This document shows, piece by piece, positions 33,267 to 41,733 of a stretch of DNA of 64,000 bases. The translations under genes and the position numbers were made by a program. The DNA lies in the NCBI RefSeq assembly GCF_004331735.1, contig NZ_SJSO01000015.1, forward strand, positions 81,762 to 145,761, read 5' to 3'. The notes under the pieces were generated by a model. That model made no database searches, was not told where the DNA came from, and worked only from the letters and a program-made list of their open reading frames with translations. Each line of letters starts with the position of its first letter. The first letter of the stretch is position 1. This stretch comes from Pedobacter psychrodurus. GTDB taxonomy: Bacteria > Bacteroidota > Bacteroidia > Sphingobacteriales > Sphingobacteriaceae.

Positions 33267-34316
33267 ATGAATAAACTTAACTCAATGATCGCCGTCGCTT
33301 TTTTGGCGGTAACATTTATGGCCTGTAAAAAGAACACTGAAGAACCTGTTCTTATTGCTCCTCCTTCTGATGGAAGTACTTTAACACTTAGTGGTAAAAC
33401 AGCAGAATCAAACTATACAAATATCGTGTATGTAGACTTTAGCGCTGATAAACAAACTTCTGCAGATAGAAAGAGTTTCAATATTGGTTTAACCTCTGAT
33501 AGTAAATTCAGAGTTGTTCTTAATCCTTCATATCAAACTACAGCAACGGCAACGTCTAAAACCGATATCACATCTGTTACATTGGCAGATCCAGGAACAT
33601 CAGTTAATTTAAATCACGATATCATGGATCCACTCACTGTATCGTTAGTTGATTATTGGGATGGGAATATCACTAAAACAGCTTTTGCTGAAGTAAGTGC
33701 TACCGAGGCTGAAAACAAAGTTTATTTATTAAGTTACGAAGGAAATAAGGATAAAGATAAGTGGTTTAAAATAAAAGTTACACGTAATGGTTCTGGCTAC
33801 AAAATTCAATATGCCCGACTAAATGAAACTGTAATAAAAACTTTGGATGTACCTAAAAGTGCTGATTATAATCTGGTTTTTGTTTCATTAGAAAACAATA
33901 AAATTGTTCAGGCCGAACCAGCAAAAAGTGCATGGGATATTTCATGGAGTTATAGCACTTTCAACTCTGGTTTAGGGTCGCCTTATTGGGTTCAGGACTT
34001 TGTTTCAATCAATAACTTAGGCAGTGTGAGTGCGGCAATGGTATCTAAAAAAGATGCTTACGCAACATTTACAGAGGCTGATTTGGCCGGTCTTACTTTT
34101 CTATCTGTAAAAGATGTAATTGGAACAACCTGGAGAACTTCGCCTAGCCAAGCCGGTACAGGTGGTGCAGTTAAAGGTGATCTATGCTATATTATTAAAG
34201 ATGCTACTGGTAATTATTATAAACTGAAATTCAACAGTTACATTTCTGGTGATGGTGGTGAACGTGGTAAACCAGTAATCGAATATAAACTAGTAAAAAG
34301 GGATAATGTAAGCTAA
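33267..34316 (+). CDS. HmuY-family heme-binding lipoprotein
   Basis: The 349-residue protein begins with a lipoprotein signal (MNKLNSMIAVAFLAVTFMAC, lipobox FMAC, Cys20). HmuY-like features include the all-beta body, KAWDISW-type segment (here SAWDISWSYSTFNSGLGSPY), and KNKVYLLSYEG-like strand (ENKVYLLSYEGNKDKDKWFK). HmuY is a surface heme-binding partner of the HmuR receptor; the TonB receptor 25 bp upstream fits. Heme-binding residues cannot be confirmed by eye. The family call is moderate to good. Confidence 0.78.
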   Translation: MNKLNSMIAVAFLAVTFMACKKNTEEPVLIAPPSDGSTLTLSGKTAESNYTNIVYVDFSADKQTSADRKSFNIGLTSDSKFRVVLNPSYQTTATATSKTDITSVTLADPGTSVNLNHDIMDPLTVSLVDYWDGNITKTAFAEVSATEAENKVYLLSYEGNKDKDKWFKIKVTRNGSGYKIQYARLNETVIKTLDVPKSADYNLVFVSLENNKIVQAEPAKSAWDISWSYSTFNSGLGSPYWVQDFVSINNLGSVSAAMVSKKDAYATFTEADLAGLTFLSVKDVIGTTWRTSPSQAGTGGAVKGDLCYIIKDATGNYYKLKFNSYISGDGGERGKPVIEYKLVKRDNVS

Positions 34317-34410
34317 GGCTTACGCGCAATAAAAAATATGTTTTGTTAGTTGGATATAGGCTCTCCGCGATGGGGAGCTTTATCTTTTTATAGGGATTAT
34401 AATTTATGGG

Positions 34411-34525
34411 CGTCATGCTGAACTTGTTTTACAAGCAGAAATAGTATTTTCAATTGCCTTGTAGCTACTCCGTGGTCAGCATCTATCATGCTACAAGAAG
34501 ACCCTGAAACAAGTTCAGGGTGACG
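34411..34525. repeat. Intergenic repeat, GTCATGCTGAACTTG/CAAGTTCAGGGTGAC type
   Basis: The left end CGTCATGCTGAACTTGTTT and right end AAACAAGTTCAGGGTGACG are imperfect complements. Related to the element at 1418-1484 and of the same general design as the other GTCAT/ATGAC repeats. Confidence 0.75.
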
Positions 34526-34579
34526 AGGCGCAGACTGGCGTGGAGGCGTGAGAAATTGTAATACGAAACATTATAAACG

Positions 34580-34613
34580 CAAAAAGGGCCCCGGCATACC
34601 AGAACCCTTTTTG
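34580..34613 (-). terminator. Terminator after the H1-like small gene
   Basis: AAAAAGGG (34581-34588) pairs with CCCTTTTT (34605-34612). On the minus strand the stem is followed by T residues. It lies 20 bp after the stop of the 34632-34811 gene. Confidence 0.7.
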
Positions 34614-34631
34614 TTTCTTACTCGCGAAATA

Positions 34632-34811
34632 TTATTTTCCAGAGTTTTTCTTGTCAGTTACTTCTGCACGGATTTCTTGTGCTAAAACTTTAAGATCTTG
34701 CATTGCTTTACGCACACGAGTACCAGCAGCTGCATTGCCAGCATTATAAAATTTTTCTACATCTGCTTCAATAGCAGCAACAGCAGCTTTAACTTTTGAG
34801 AATTTTTCCAT
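34632..34811 (-). CDS. Small histone H1-like protein (59 residues)
   Basis: Direct translation of the minus strand from ATG 34811 gives a 59-residue protein: MEKFSKVKAAVAAIEADVEK, then FYNAGNAAAGTRVRKAMQDL, then KVLAQEIRAEVTDKKNSGK. It is a helical Lys/Ala-rich sequence of the histone H1/Hc1-like type found in Bacteroidota, where it is thought to compact DNA. It has its own terminator. It lies between the HmuY-like gene and heme oxygenase and is easily missed because it is short. Family call by sequence pattern; DNA binding inferred. Confidence 0.75.
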   Translation of the reverse strand: MEKFSKVKAAVAAIEADVEKFYNAGNAAAGTRVRKAMQDLKVLAQEIRAEVTDKKNSGK

Positions 34812-34993
34812 CGCTAATTGATGTTTTTAAGGTTTAAAAAATTTATTTTTTCAATAATACATATTTACCTTGAATTAACAACAGAAAGCAAATATTTATT
34901 TGAAAGAAGTTTTGCACATTTACACAATCAAAAAAATGCCCTAGCACTATTATAGAGGTATTTTTTTGGATTTTGAGCTTAAAATCTGATAAC

Positions 34994-35578
34994 TTAATTC
35001 AGTTGTTTAGATAAGTTGATCAGGTTATTGAAGGTTAAGTTGGCGCTATTTATACAGCGTTTATAATCTGCCTCTGCAACGGTCTGGTTTATTACAGTGA
35101 CAAATATTTTCCATTTTGTACTCAACTCATCGCCATAAACACCGTAATAATTTAAGCCACCTTCGTGATCTTTAAAATTGGGATTGGCTAAAATATGCCT
35201 TTTAATTACGTTTCCACCCAATGTAGCGCCTTCTAATACATACAGCGCACCTAAAACTTCAGCTGTATTTTTTTCTGGAACAAACAATTCAAAATCTAAA
35301 CCAGGTAATGTTAAACTATCCATATTCCAATAAATTAAGTCTTGCTCTAAAGCAGCGAGCTTTAACCGACCTTTCATTTCTAATTGCTCAGCTATATCGG
35401 TATCTAACTTATTCGCGAGCGTATTCTCTAATTTCTGGTGAATAATATAATTAATGGTTAACAGCTTTTTATACTGATCAATGCTTAAAGAATTGTTCAT
35501 AATCTCATTAACAAACATTAAGGATTCTAATGTTTTATGGTTTTGGGCTGTTTCAGTTCTCAATAAATTGGCAATCAT
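34994..35578 (-). CDS. bphO: Biliverdin-producing heme oxygenase
   Basis: The 194-residue protein matches bacterial heme oxygenases: proximal histidine in TAQNHKTLESLMF (His14) and the distal-helix motif LYVLEGATLGGNVI. The enzyme opens heme to biliverdin, CO and iron. Biliverdin is the chromophore of the phytochrome 600 bp upstream, so the pair forms a bphO-bphP module. Alternatively it releases iron from heme taken up by the neighbouring receptor; both roles are possible. Reading direction is the same as the phytochrome and response regulator. A 198-bp gap separates it from the latter. Confidence 0.88.
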   Translation of the reverse strand: MIANLLRTETAQNHKTLESLMFVNEIMNNSLSIDQYKKLLTINYIIHQKLENTLANKLDTDIAEQLEMKGRLKLAALEQDLIYWNMDSLTLPGLDFELFVPEKNTAEVLGALYVLEGATLGGNVIKRHILANPNFKDHEGGLNYYGVYGDELSTKWKIFVTVINQTVAEADYKRCINSANLTFNNLINLSKQLN

Positions 35579-35776
35579 GTAAGGAAGTTTAATTATTAAA
35601 AAGAAAAGAGGCTATATCATAAATATAGAATTATCATCCTGAGCCTATCGATGAACCTGTTTAAATGTCTTGCGAGACATTTCCTACTTGTCCGGATTCA
35701 TCGGAAGTTCAACGTGATAAATTTGAATGGAATTACAATTATGATACCGCCTGTCTCCATATTGGTTTATCAAGGT

Positions 35777-36196
35777 TTAATTTAACCGAAGGTGTTGGTT
35801 AAACCAAAAATCGTGTACCGAATGTACGCACTTAACCAGGTTCTCGTAACCATCAGGTTTGGTAAGGTACGCGTTGGCGCCAAATTCTATCGATGCTTTT
35901 ACATCATCAGGATTATCAGATGTAGAAAACAAGATAACTGGTATCGTTTTGAGATAGGGAATATCACGTATAAATTTCAACAGATCTAATCCTGATAGAC
36001 CCGGCAAATTCAAATCAAGCAAAATTAATTTAGGCTTGGTTTTACTTACCGCAAAATGTTGAAGTTTTTGTAATGCTACTGCTCCATCTTCAACTATAGT
36101 TAAACTAAGTGTATTCTTAACCTCTTGTACAGCACTTTGCATAAAAAATGCGTAGTCTACATCATCCTCAACATAAAATATATCTGGTGTTTTCAT
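35777..36196 (-). CDS. Response regulator, Rcp1-like receiver
   Basis: A 139-residue stand-alone receiver domain. The acidic pocket (YVEDD), phospho-acceptor Asp61 (LILLDLNLPG), the switch Ser/Thr91-92 (LFSTS) and Lys113 (YLTKP) are present. There is no output domain, as in Rcp1/CheY-like partners of phytochromes. Its start lies 1 bp after the stop codon of the phytochrome gene, so the two are co-translated and very probably form a phosphotransfer pair. What it controls is unknown. Confidence 0.9.
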   Translation of the reverse strand: MKTPDIFYVEDDVDYAFFMQSAVQEVKNTLSLTIVEDGAVALQKLQHFAVSKTKPKLILLDLNLPGLSGLDLLKFIRDIPYLKTIPVILFSTSDNPDDVKASIEFGANAYLTKPDGYENLVKCVHSVHDFWFNQHLRLN

Positions 36197-36197
36197 T

Positions 36198-38411
36198 TTA
36201 TCTGTTTTTAAAAGCTACAAAAAAGGTTGATCCTACATTTAACTTACTTTCAAACCAAACCCTGCCGTTGTGTTTTTCTACAACCCTTTTTACAATTGCT
36301 AACCCCACTCCTGTTCCTTCTATGTCCTTAACATTATCCATACGCTTAAAAAGCTCAAAAACCCGGTCATAATAACGGTTGTCAATTCCTATCCCATTAT
36401 CTTTAATCGCATAGATAATTTCTCCTCCATCTATATACCCAGAAACCTCAATTTTAGGACTATCCACCATGGCAGAATATTTTACCGCATTACCAATCAA
36501 GTTTGTAAAAACCTGTGCTATCATGGTTTTATCTCCTTTTATATCAGGTAGTTGCTCCAAAACTAATTCGGTTTGGTCTGCTTTAAAGGCCGACCACACT
36601 TCACTTCTTATTTCTTTTAACAATGATTCTATCTCAACTGTTTCAAAATTTATTTCAGAACGGCCAACTCTTGCTAAATTTAGGATCTCTTTAATTAAGA
36701 AATTCATTTTATCTGCGCCTGTTAAAATCCTACTTAACATTTTTCGGCCAGTTTCATCAATGCTCTTATTCTTAAGCATAAGCTCTGCATAAGTTTTTAT
36801 CGAGGTTAATGGAGTTCTTAAATCGTGCGAAATGGTATAGCTAAAAGTATCTAATTCTTCGTAAGCGGCCCGCAGTTTTTCGTTAAGTAGTCTAATTTCG
36901 TTAGCCTTTTTATTGATATCAGTAATAATAATTTCACGTATCCTTAAAACTGAGGCGATTTCTTCCCCCATCCATTTTTCAGAAGTATTATTGACTACCT
37001 CCGACCAGATTTCGAAAGATTTACGGGGAGACAGGTTCAGCAAGCCATTTTCTGATGGAACTGAAGGTTTTTCAGGGTTTCCAGCCCAATTTACGGTAGT
37101 AATGATTTCGGGCTTAAACCAGATGATCATTTCGCCCATTTCTTTATTTAATATACATGAAAGAATTCCAGAGGCGATTGACTTGTATTTTTTAGCTGGA
37201 GAATGGATTTCAGACAATCGATGGGTATAATATATCGATTCATCATTGGTCGTTTTCAACCATTCAGAGAGTTCTCTTATTTCTTCTTCTGATGGCACAT
37301 TTCCAATGGTTTTAAGTTCATTTTCGAAAATAATGGCCACTCCCGAGGCTTTGGTTGCATCTAAAATAGTTCTTTTGTGGGTGGTTATGGCTTCAACTAA
37401 ATACTTATCGCGGTTTAAATGTTCTAAAAGAACATTGGCGGTACTTTTAAATTGCTCAATAACGGATGCATCTTCTTCTTCCTGGCGGTATTCTAATGCT
37501 GAGGAAAGAATCTGCCCGATTAACTTAGCGCCTTCTCTGGCTTTATAATCTATAAACTTAGGGCTATAGTTATGACAGGCAATTAAACCCCATAATTCGC
37601 CATGAGAAATTAGGGATATACTAAAGCTTGAATGCACACCCATATTTTTTAGGTATTGAATATGTATGGGCGATACCGCTCTTAAACTACCATTGGTTAA
37701 GTCAAGTGCTTCATTTTCTTTAAAAGTAAGAATTGGCGAATCGGCTATGTTTACATCTGCAATTAGCCTGGTTAAATTTAGTTTATAAAGCGCTCTAGCC
37801 TGTTTAGGGATATCTGATGCTGGGTAGTGTAATCCAAAAAAAGGCTCTAAATGCTCTTCCTTTTCTTCTGCGACAACTTCGCCATGACCATCCTCTAAAA
37901 ATTTATAGATCATAATCCGATCGTAATTGATCAGTTTTTTTACTTCTTGCGCGGCACCTTTTAACAGGGCCGAAACACTTTTTCCCTGAAGCATAGATGA
38001 GGCGGATCGGCCTATCGAACTTTGAATATCGAATTGTAAGGTTACTGGCTCAAATTCTAATAACCAGTCGCTTATTGATGAAGAAATAATCAGATAAAAA
38101 GGAAGGCCATTAATTTCAACCGGATGGGGACTAATTGCATCAAAGCTTTTACGGATAATGCCTAGTTTAAGCAGGTCTTCGATATTAAACGCTAGATCTT
38201 GTTGTTTAATAAAATGATTTAAGACCGAAAGTTGTTTGTTTAATAAGCTTCTGGCTTGTTCCGCTAAAAAACCTCCTGCATTTTCACTAATGTAAGTGAT
38301 AGATAGACTGTTCTTATCAGCTGCTACTAAAAAGCCATGTGATTGAATTTTACCAGGAATATGAATGGGCTCTTTATCGCAATTGCTTAGGTCTACAGAA
38401 AATTTAGTCAT
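36198..38411 (-). CDS. bphP: Bacteriophytochrome histidine kinase
   Basis: The 737-residue red/far-red sensor kinase has the order PAS (1-120), GAF (140-310), PHY (320-490), histidine kinase (510-737). The biliverdin-binding Cys is Cys11 (SNCDKEPIHIPG). GAF signatures are PASDIP (Asp200), MGVHSSFSIS (His260) and ACHNYSPK (His280). The PHY tongue shows WFKPE and SPRKSF. The kinase has FSYTISHDLRTPL (phospho-His529), FTNLIGNAVKYS, DNGIGID and GTGVGLAIVKR. All key residues are intact. It is followed by a response regulator 1 bp away and by heme oxygenase, which would make the chromophore. Confidence 0.95.
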   Translation of the reverse strand: MTKFSVDLSNCDKEPIHIPGKIQSHGFLVAADKNSLSITYISENAGGFLAEQARSLLNKQLSVLNHFIKQQDLAFNIEDLLKLGIIRKSFDAISPHPVEINGLPFYLIISSSISDWLLEFEPVTLQFDIQSSIGRSASSMLQGKSVSALLKGAAQEVKKLINYDRIMIYKFLEDGHGEVVAEEKEEHLEPFFGLHYPASDIPKQARALYKLNLTRLIADVNIADSPILTFKENEALDLTNGSLRAVSPIHIQYLKNMGVHSSFSISLISHGELWGLIACHNYSPKFIDYKAREGAKLIGQILSSALEYRQEEEDASVIEQFKSTANVLLEHLNRDKYLVEAITTHKRTILDATKASGVAIIFENELKTIGNVPSEEEIRELSEWLKTTNDESIYYTHRLSEIHSPAKKYKSIASGILSCILNKEMGEMIIWFKPEIITTVNWAGNPEKPSVPSENGLLNLSPRKSFEIWSEVVNNTSEKWMGEEIASVLRIREIIITDINKKANEIRLLNEKLRAAYEELDTFSYTISHDLRTPLTSIKTYAELMLKNKSIDETGRKMLSRILTGADKMNFLIKEILNLARVGRSEINFETVEIESLLKEIRSEVWSAFKADQTELVLEQLPDIKGDKTMIAQVFTNLIGNAVKYSAMVDSPKIEVSGYIDGGEIIYAIKDNGIGIDNRYYDRVFELFKRMDNVKDIEGTGVGLAIVKRVVEKHNGRVWFESKLNVGSTFFVAFKNR

Positions 38412-38499
38412 ATGAATTTAATATTGCAGCGTATTTAATTTTACGAATTAACAAATATTAAGCCTATTTTTAGAATAGCTCTATTTTGGCAAATTCGGT

Positions 38500-38528
38500 T
38501 TTGAGATTTATTTTTTGTTATATATTTG
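38500..38528 (+). promoter_or_regulatory. Bacteroidota-type promoter of the 38555 response regulator
   Basis: TTTG (38500-38503), a 17-bp spacer and TATATTTG (38521-38528), an exact TAnnTTTG. The predicted start near 38534 leaves a leader of about 20 bases before the TTG start codon. Confidence 0.65.
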
Positions 38529-38554
38529 CTTAAATTTTAAAAATCATCCCAACT

Positions 38555-38923
38555 TTGGCAAAGAAAAATATTCTGGTTATTGAAGATAACTATGCAATCC
38601 TAGATGTTATTACCCTTATTTTAGAAAGCGAAGCTTTTAATGTTGATGGACTAAACAAAGGTGCTGATTTTATTAACCATGTTCACAAACTCACGCCGGA
38701 TGTGATTATCATGGATATTATGCTCCCAGATACTGATGGAAGGTTACTTTTAAAAGAACTTAAGGCTACCGCAACTACACAGCATATTCCTGTTTTAATG
38801 ATTTCTGCCCGTTATAATGCCAGCAACTACGCATTAGATGGAATAGAAGCGGACGATTTTATGTCCAAGCCTTTTAACATCGACGAATTGATGGACAAGA
38901 TTTATGCATTACTAAGAAAATAG
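38555..38923 (+). CDS. Response regulator receiver (stand-alone)
   Basis: A 122-residue receiver domain with Asp10-Asp11 pocket (VIEDNYA), phospho-Asp54 (IIMDIMLPD), switch Ser (LMISAR) and Lys (FMSKPF). No output domain. It begins with TTG at 38555; no ATG is found near, and the promoter and spacing support this start. It is divergent from bphP across 143 bp, so it may be a second phosphorylation partner. Its stop is 4 bp from the tail of the convergent MscS gene. Confidence 0.85.
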   Translation: MAKKNILVIEDNYAILDVITLILESEAFNVDGLNKGADFINHVHKLTPDVIIMDIMLPDTDGRLLLKELKATATTQHIPVLMISARYNASNYALDGIEADDFMSKPFNIDELMDKIYALLRK

Positions 38924-38927
38924 ATTT

Positions 38928-39734
38928 TTACTCAGCCATACCAGGTAATTTTATTCCGCCTAGTTTTAGGTTTTTCATCAGTACTTCCAAAAAAGAAAGT
39001 TTAGTATCCGTAAAACCATGTGCTTTAACCCAAACATTTAAACTTACTTTAAAGCCACTATCTTCTAAAGCAGACACACCAATCCTTCTCTCCGGTGTTT
39101 TTAAACAATCCTTAAATTCGTCGACTGTTTTATTGAAAATTTGTACAATCTGTTCATAATCGATACCATAACTAAATTTCATTTCAATATCCAACCTTCT
39201 GCTACCTTCTCTACTGATATTGATAATCACTTCGTTTGATAACTTGCCGTTTGGAATAACCACCGTTCTGTTATCGAATGTTTTAACAATGGTGTAGAAG
39301 ATCTGTATAGACGTTACAGTTCCTTCCTGGCTTTGAGCTATAATATTATCGCCAACAACAAAAGGTTTGAGAAGCAAAATGAGTACACCACTAGCAAAAT
39401 TCTGCAGCGTACCTGATAAAGCTAAACCTGCTGCTACGCCGATACCCCCAATTAATACCGTTAAAAAAGTAAGTTGAATTCCAATAATCTGCATTACCGT
39501 AAGTACCAATAAAATTCTTAAGGTAATTAGCATTAAACTATTTAGAAACGGCCGCAATGATGGATTTACACCTTTGCGATGCATTCCACCCTGCATCCAT
39601 TTTCCCAATAATTTAATTAGCCATAGTCCTAAAATTAGCACCACTATACCTAAAATTACAGATGGCCCCTTATCAATTATCCAATCGTAGGCTTTATCAT
39701 AAAAATGGTCGATATTACTGGCTTCAATCTTCAT
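38928..39734 (-). CDS. MscS-type small-conductance mechanosensitive channel
   Basis: The 268-residue membrane protein opens under turgor stress to release solutes. Three membrane helices are evident: about 24-46, 66-86 and the pore-lining 92-125 (IGGIGVAAGLALSGTLQNFA, with the Gly/Ala-rich TM3 motif), followed by LKPFVVGDNI, VTSIQIFYTIVKTFDNRTVV and IPNGKLSNEVIIN (the MscS beta domain). Length is close to E. coli MscS (286). It is convergent with the response regulator gene. Confident at family level. Confidence 0.9.
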   Translation of the reverse strand: MKIEASNIDHFYDKAYDWIIDKGPSVILGIVVLILGLWLIKLLGKWMQGGMHRKGVNPSLRPFLNSLMLITLRILLVLTVMQIIGIQLTFLTVLIGGIGVAAGLALSGTLQNFASGVLILLLKPFVVGDNIIAQSQEGTVTSIQIFYTIVKTFDNRTVVIPNGKLSNEVIINISREGSRRLDIEMKFSYGIDYEQIVQIFNKTVDEFKDCLKTPERRIGVSALEDSGFKVSLNVWVKAHGFTDTKLSFLEVLMKNLKLGGIKLPGMAE

Positions 39735-39759
39735 AAACTAGGAATTCTTATTATAATTA

Positions 39760-39912
39760 TTACGGTTTTTTATGTTTAACGGGAGTATCTTTTGTTGTGT
39801 TTACTTTCTTCGCGTCTTTGGCTGATGTTATTTTATCATCAGCCCCTTTAGCTTTTGCATTTTTCGGTGCTGTAGCCTTGCTACTTTCTGCCGCTGTTTT
39901 AGAATTTTTCAT
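39760..39912 (-). CDS. Small Lys/Ala-rich protein (50 residues)
   Basis: Minus-strand translation from ATG 39912 gives 50 residues: MKNSKTAAESSKATAPKNAK, then AKGADDKITSAKDAKKVNTT, then KDTPVKHKKP. It is strongly basic, low in hydrophobic residues, and probably disordered. Similar small basic proteins are common in Pedobacter and may bind nucleic acid. Its start lies 18 bp after the stop of the STAS-like gene in the same direction, which suggests co-transcription. No family is recognised; coding status rests on composition, an intact frame and position. Confidence 0.5.
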   Translation of the reverse strand: MKNSKTAAESSKATAPKNAKAKGADDKITSAKDAKKVNTTKDTPVKHKKP

Positions 39913-39929
39913 GTTCTGTTCTTTAATAA

Positions 39930-40298
39930 TTAATCTTCGGCGTTTAGCCAGGCTTTTGCTTCTTCTATTTCTTCTGGTTTAAAGCCTTTAGATTTACCTG
40001 GAGTAGCTACTGTGAAAATATCAGTAAACCACTCCACTCCTTTTTCGGCACTTACTACAGCAATTTTTTTCCATTTAGTAAAATTTTGTAAGCCGGCTTT
40101 AGCATCCTGTACCCACGCGCCAGCGGTAAAATTTTTTACATCAGTTTCTAAAACAAGTAGATACCTAATTTCCTCAAATCGCTCGGCTGTTCTTTTTAAA
40201 CCGGTTAACAAAACGGTCTTTACATCATCACTCGTCACTTCTCCGGTAGCTCTTACACCAAAAATATGATCTGGTAGTCCCGTTATTTCTGTTAGCAT
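39930..40298 (-). CDS. SpoIIAA-like STAS-domain protein
   Basis: The 122-residue product (start ATG 40298) resembles SpoIIAA-like/DUF3478 proteins: LPDHIFGVRATGEVTSDDVK, LLVLETDVKNFTAGAWVQDA and KIAVVSAEKGVEWFTDIFTV. The fold is shared with anti-sigma antagonists, but the phosphorylated Ser of true SpoIIAA is not evident, and the family role is unclear. An ATG at 40322 adds eight residues and is less likely. A small basic gene lies 18 bp downstream. Confidence 0.7.
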   Translation of the reverse strand: MLTEITGLPDHIFGVRATGEVTSDDVKTVLLTGLKRTAERFEEIRYLLVLETDVKNFTAGAWVQDAKAGLQNFTKWKKIAVVSAEKGVEWFTDIFTVATPGKSKGFKPEEIEEAKAWLNAED

Positions 40299-40438
40299 AA
40301 TTATTCGTTTATTTAAGAACACACTAATTCACTAAGATGTTTGCTAATTAAATAACTTCTGAAAAGTTGTAAGCAATGCAAACACTTATCTAACAGATTC
40401 TGTTATAGAAACAATATTTATAAAATAAAATAAATCCT

Positions 40439-41557
40439 ATGAAAACTAATTGGTTAAAACTTGCTGCACTTGTTTGTACGGTGGCGGTTTGGCTTTCTGC
40501 TTGTACGGGTGGAACAAAAACTACTACTGTTACAGATTCGACCATAACCGACTCAACCTTAGCGGCAGCATTAAAACCTGCCGGGCCAGCTCCCGAATGG
40601 GGAAAAACAATAAAGCCAGAAATGCAGGCTGTAATAGAAAAATTAAGTAGTTATGGAGATAAGCCTTTAGAGACTTTAAGTGCTACTGATGCACGTAAAA
40701 ATCATACACCAACAGATGCGGTAATGGATTTGGTAAAACAAAACAATATCACCTTGCCAACTGCTAAGGTAGATACCCTAGGTAAAGATATTGATGTTGA
40801 CGGAGGCAAAATCCATTTACGGATCTACACACCAAAATTAGGAAACGGGCCCTATCCACTAATTGTTTATTACCATGGTGGTGGTTTCGTTATTGCCAAT
40901 TTAGATGTTTATCATGCATCTGCACAAGCTTTGGCTGAGCAGGTTGGTGCAATTGTGGTTTCTGTTGCTTACCGCCTGGCACCAGAATACAGGTTTCCTA
41001 CTGCACATAACGATGCTTTTACGGGTTATGAGTGGGCAGTAAAAAATGCGGTATCCTTAAAGGCCGATCCAGCTAAGATTGCAGTTGTTGGTGAAAGTGC
41101 TGGCGGAAATTTAGCGGCTAACGTATCTATTATGGCCAGAGACAAACACATTATGCTTCCTGTGCACGAAGTTTTGATTTATCCCATTGCTCAGGCAGAT
41201 ATGAATACCGAATCTTATAAAATGTATGAAAAAGCAAAACCGCTAAACAAAGCAATGATGAGCTGGTTTACAGAAAAATATCTGACCACAGTGATTGAAG
41301 CGCAGGATCCTAAAATATCATTAATTAATGCCAATTTAAAAGGGCTTCCACCAACTACCATCATTACAGCCGAAATAGATCCTTTACACGATGATGGTAT
41401 AATGCTGGCCGATAAACTTAAAGCTGCCGGCGTAAAGGTTGATCGTAAAAATTATGAAGGCGTAACACACGAATTTTTTGGTATGGCGATTATTGTTCCG
41501 GAAGCAAAAGCTGCACAGGCTTATGCAGCATCACAATTGAAAGCCGCATTTAAATAA
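40439..41557 (+). CDS. Alpha/beta hydrolase lipoprotein (HSL/esterase type)
   Basis: The 372-residue protein has a lipoprotein signal ending at Cys22 (lipobox LSAC). The hydrolase domain starts near residue 120. The oxyanion motif HGGG (146-149) and nucleophile GESAGG (Ser220) with Asp314 (EIDPLHDDG) and His344 (GVTHEFFGM) complete the catalytic triad of the hormone-sensitive-lipase family. It probably cleaves short-chain esters in the periplasm or on the cell surface. It stands alone; the substrate is unknown. Confidence 0.9.
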   Translation: MKTNWLKLAALVCTVAVWLSACTGGTKTTTVTDSTITDSTLAAALKPAGPAPEWGKTIKPEMQAVIEKLSSYGDKPLETLSATDARKNHTPTDAVMDLVKQNNITLPTAKVDTLGKDIDVDGGKIHLRIYTPKLGNGPYPLIVYYHGGGFVIANLDVYHASAQALAEQVGAIVVSVAYRLAPEYRFPTAHNDAFTGYEWAVKNAVSLKADPAKIAVVGESAGGNLAANVSIMARDKHIMLPVHEVLIYPIAQADMNTESYKMYEKAKPLNKAMMSWFTEKYLTTVIEAQDPKISLINANLKGLPPTTIITAEIDPLHDDGIMLADKLKAAGVKVDRKNYEGVTHEFFGMAIIVPEAKAAQAYAASQLKAAFK

Positions 41558-41566
41558 GTATTTTTA

Positions 41567-41632
41567 ACCACAGATGGACACAGATAAACACGGATTTTCA
41601 TATCTGTGTGCATCCTTTATATCTGTGGTTAA
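41567..41632. repeat. Inverted repeat (ACCACAGAT...ATCTGTGGT)
   Basis: TAACCACAGATGGACACAGA and its near-complement TATATCTGTGGTTA enclose further short copies (CACAGAT, ATCTGTG). A dispersed intergenic element of the type seen in many bacteria, placed between the esterase and the Ku gene. Confidence 0.75.
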
Positions 41633-41733
41633 ATTATTTTTTGAATTTGCCCAACTACTACATTGCCTCAAGCCCAAACGTATTTCTGGTTATAGCACAG
41701 CCCTAAGCGCTTTAAGCTTAAAATTAAACCTAA

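Larger units (their letters stand above)
34317..34631. other. Intergenic region with repeat and terminator, no gene seen
   Basis: The 315-bp segment after the HmuY-like gene holds a small hairpin (CTCTCCGCGATGGGGAG, about 34362-34378) that may end the heme operon, a dispersed repeat (34411-34525) and the terminator of the small minus-strand gene (34580-34613). Confidence 0.55.

Noticed and set aside
34231..34416. Minus-strand frame over the 3' end of the HmuY-like gene
   Set aside because: Antisense to a well-supported gene, ending in non-coding sequence.
39797..39982. Plus-strand 61-residue frame
   Set aside because: Antisense to the small Lys/Ala-rich gene; its Leu/Ala-rich translation is the usual shadow of a Lys-rich frame.
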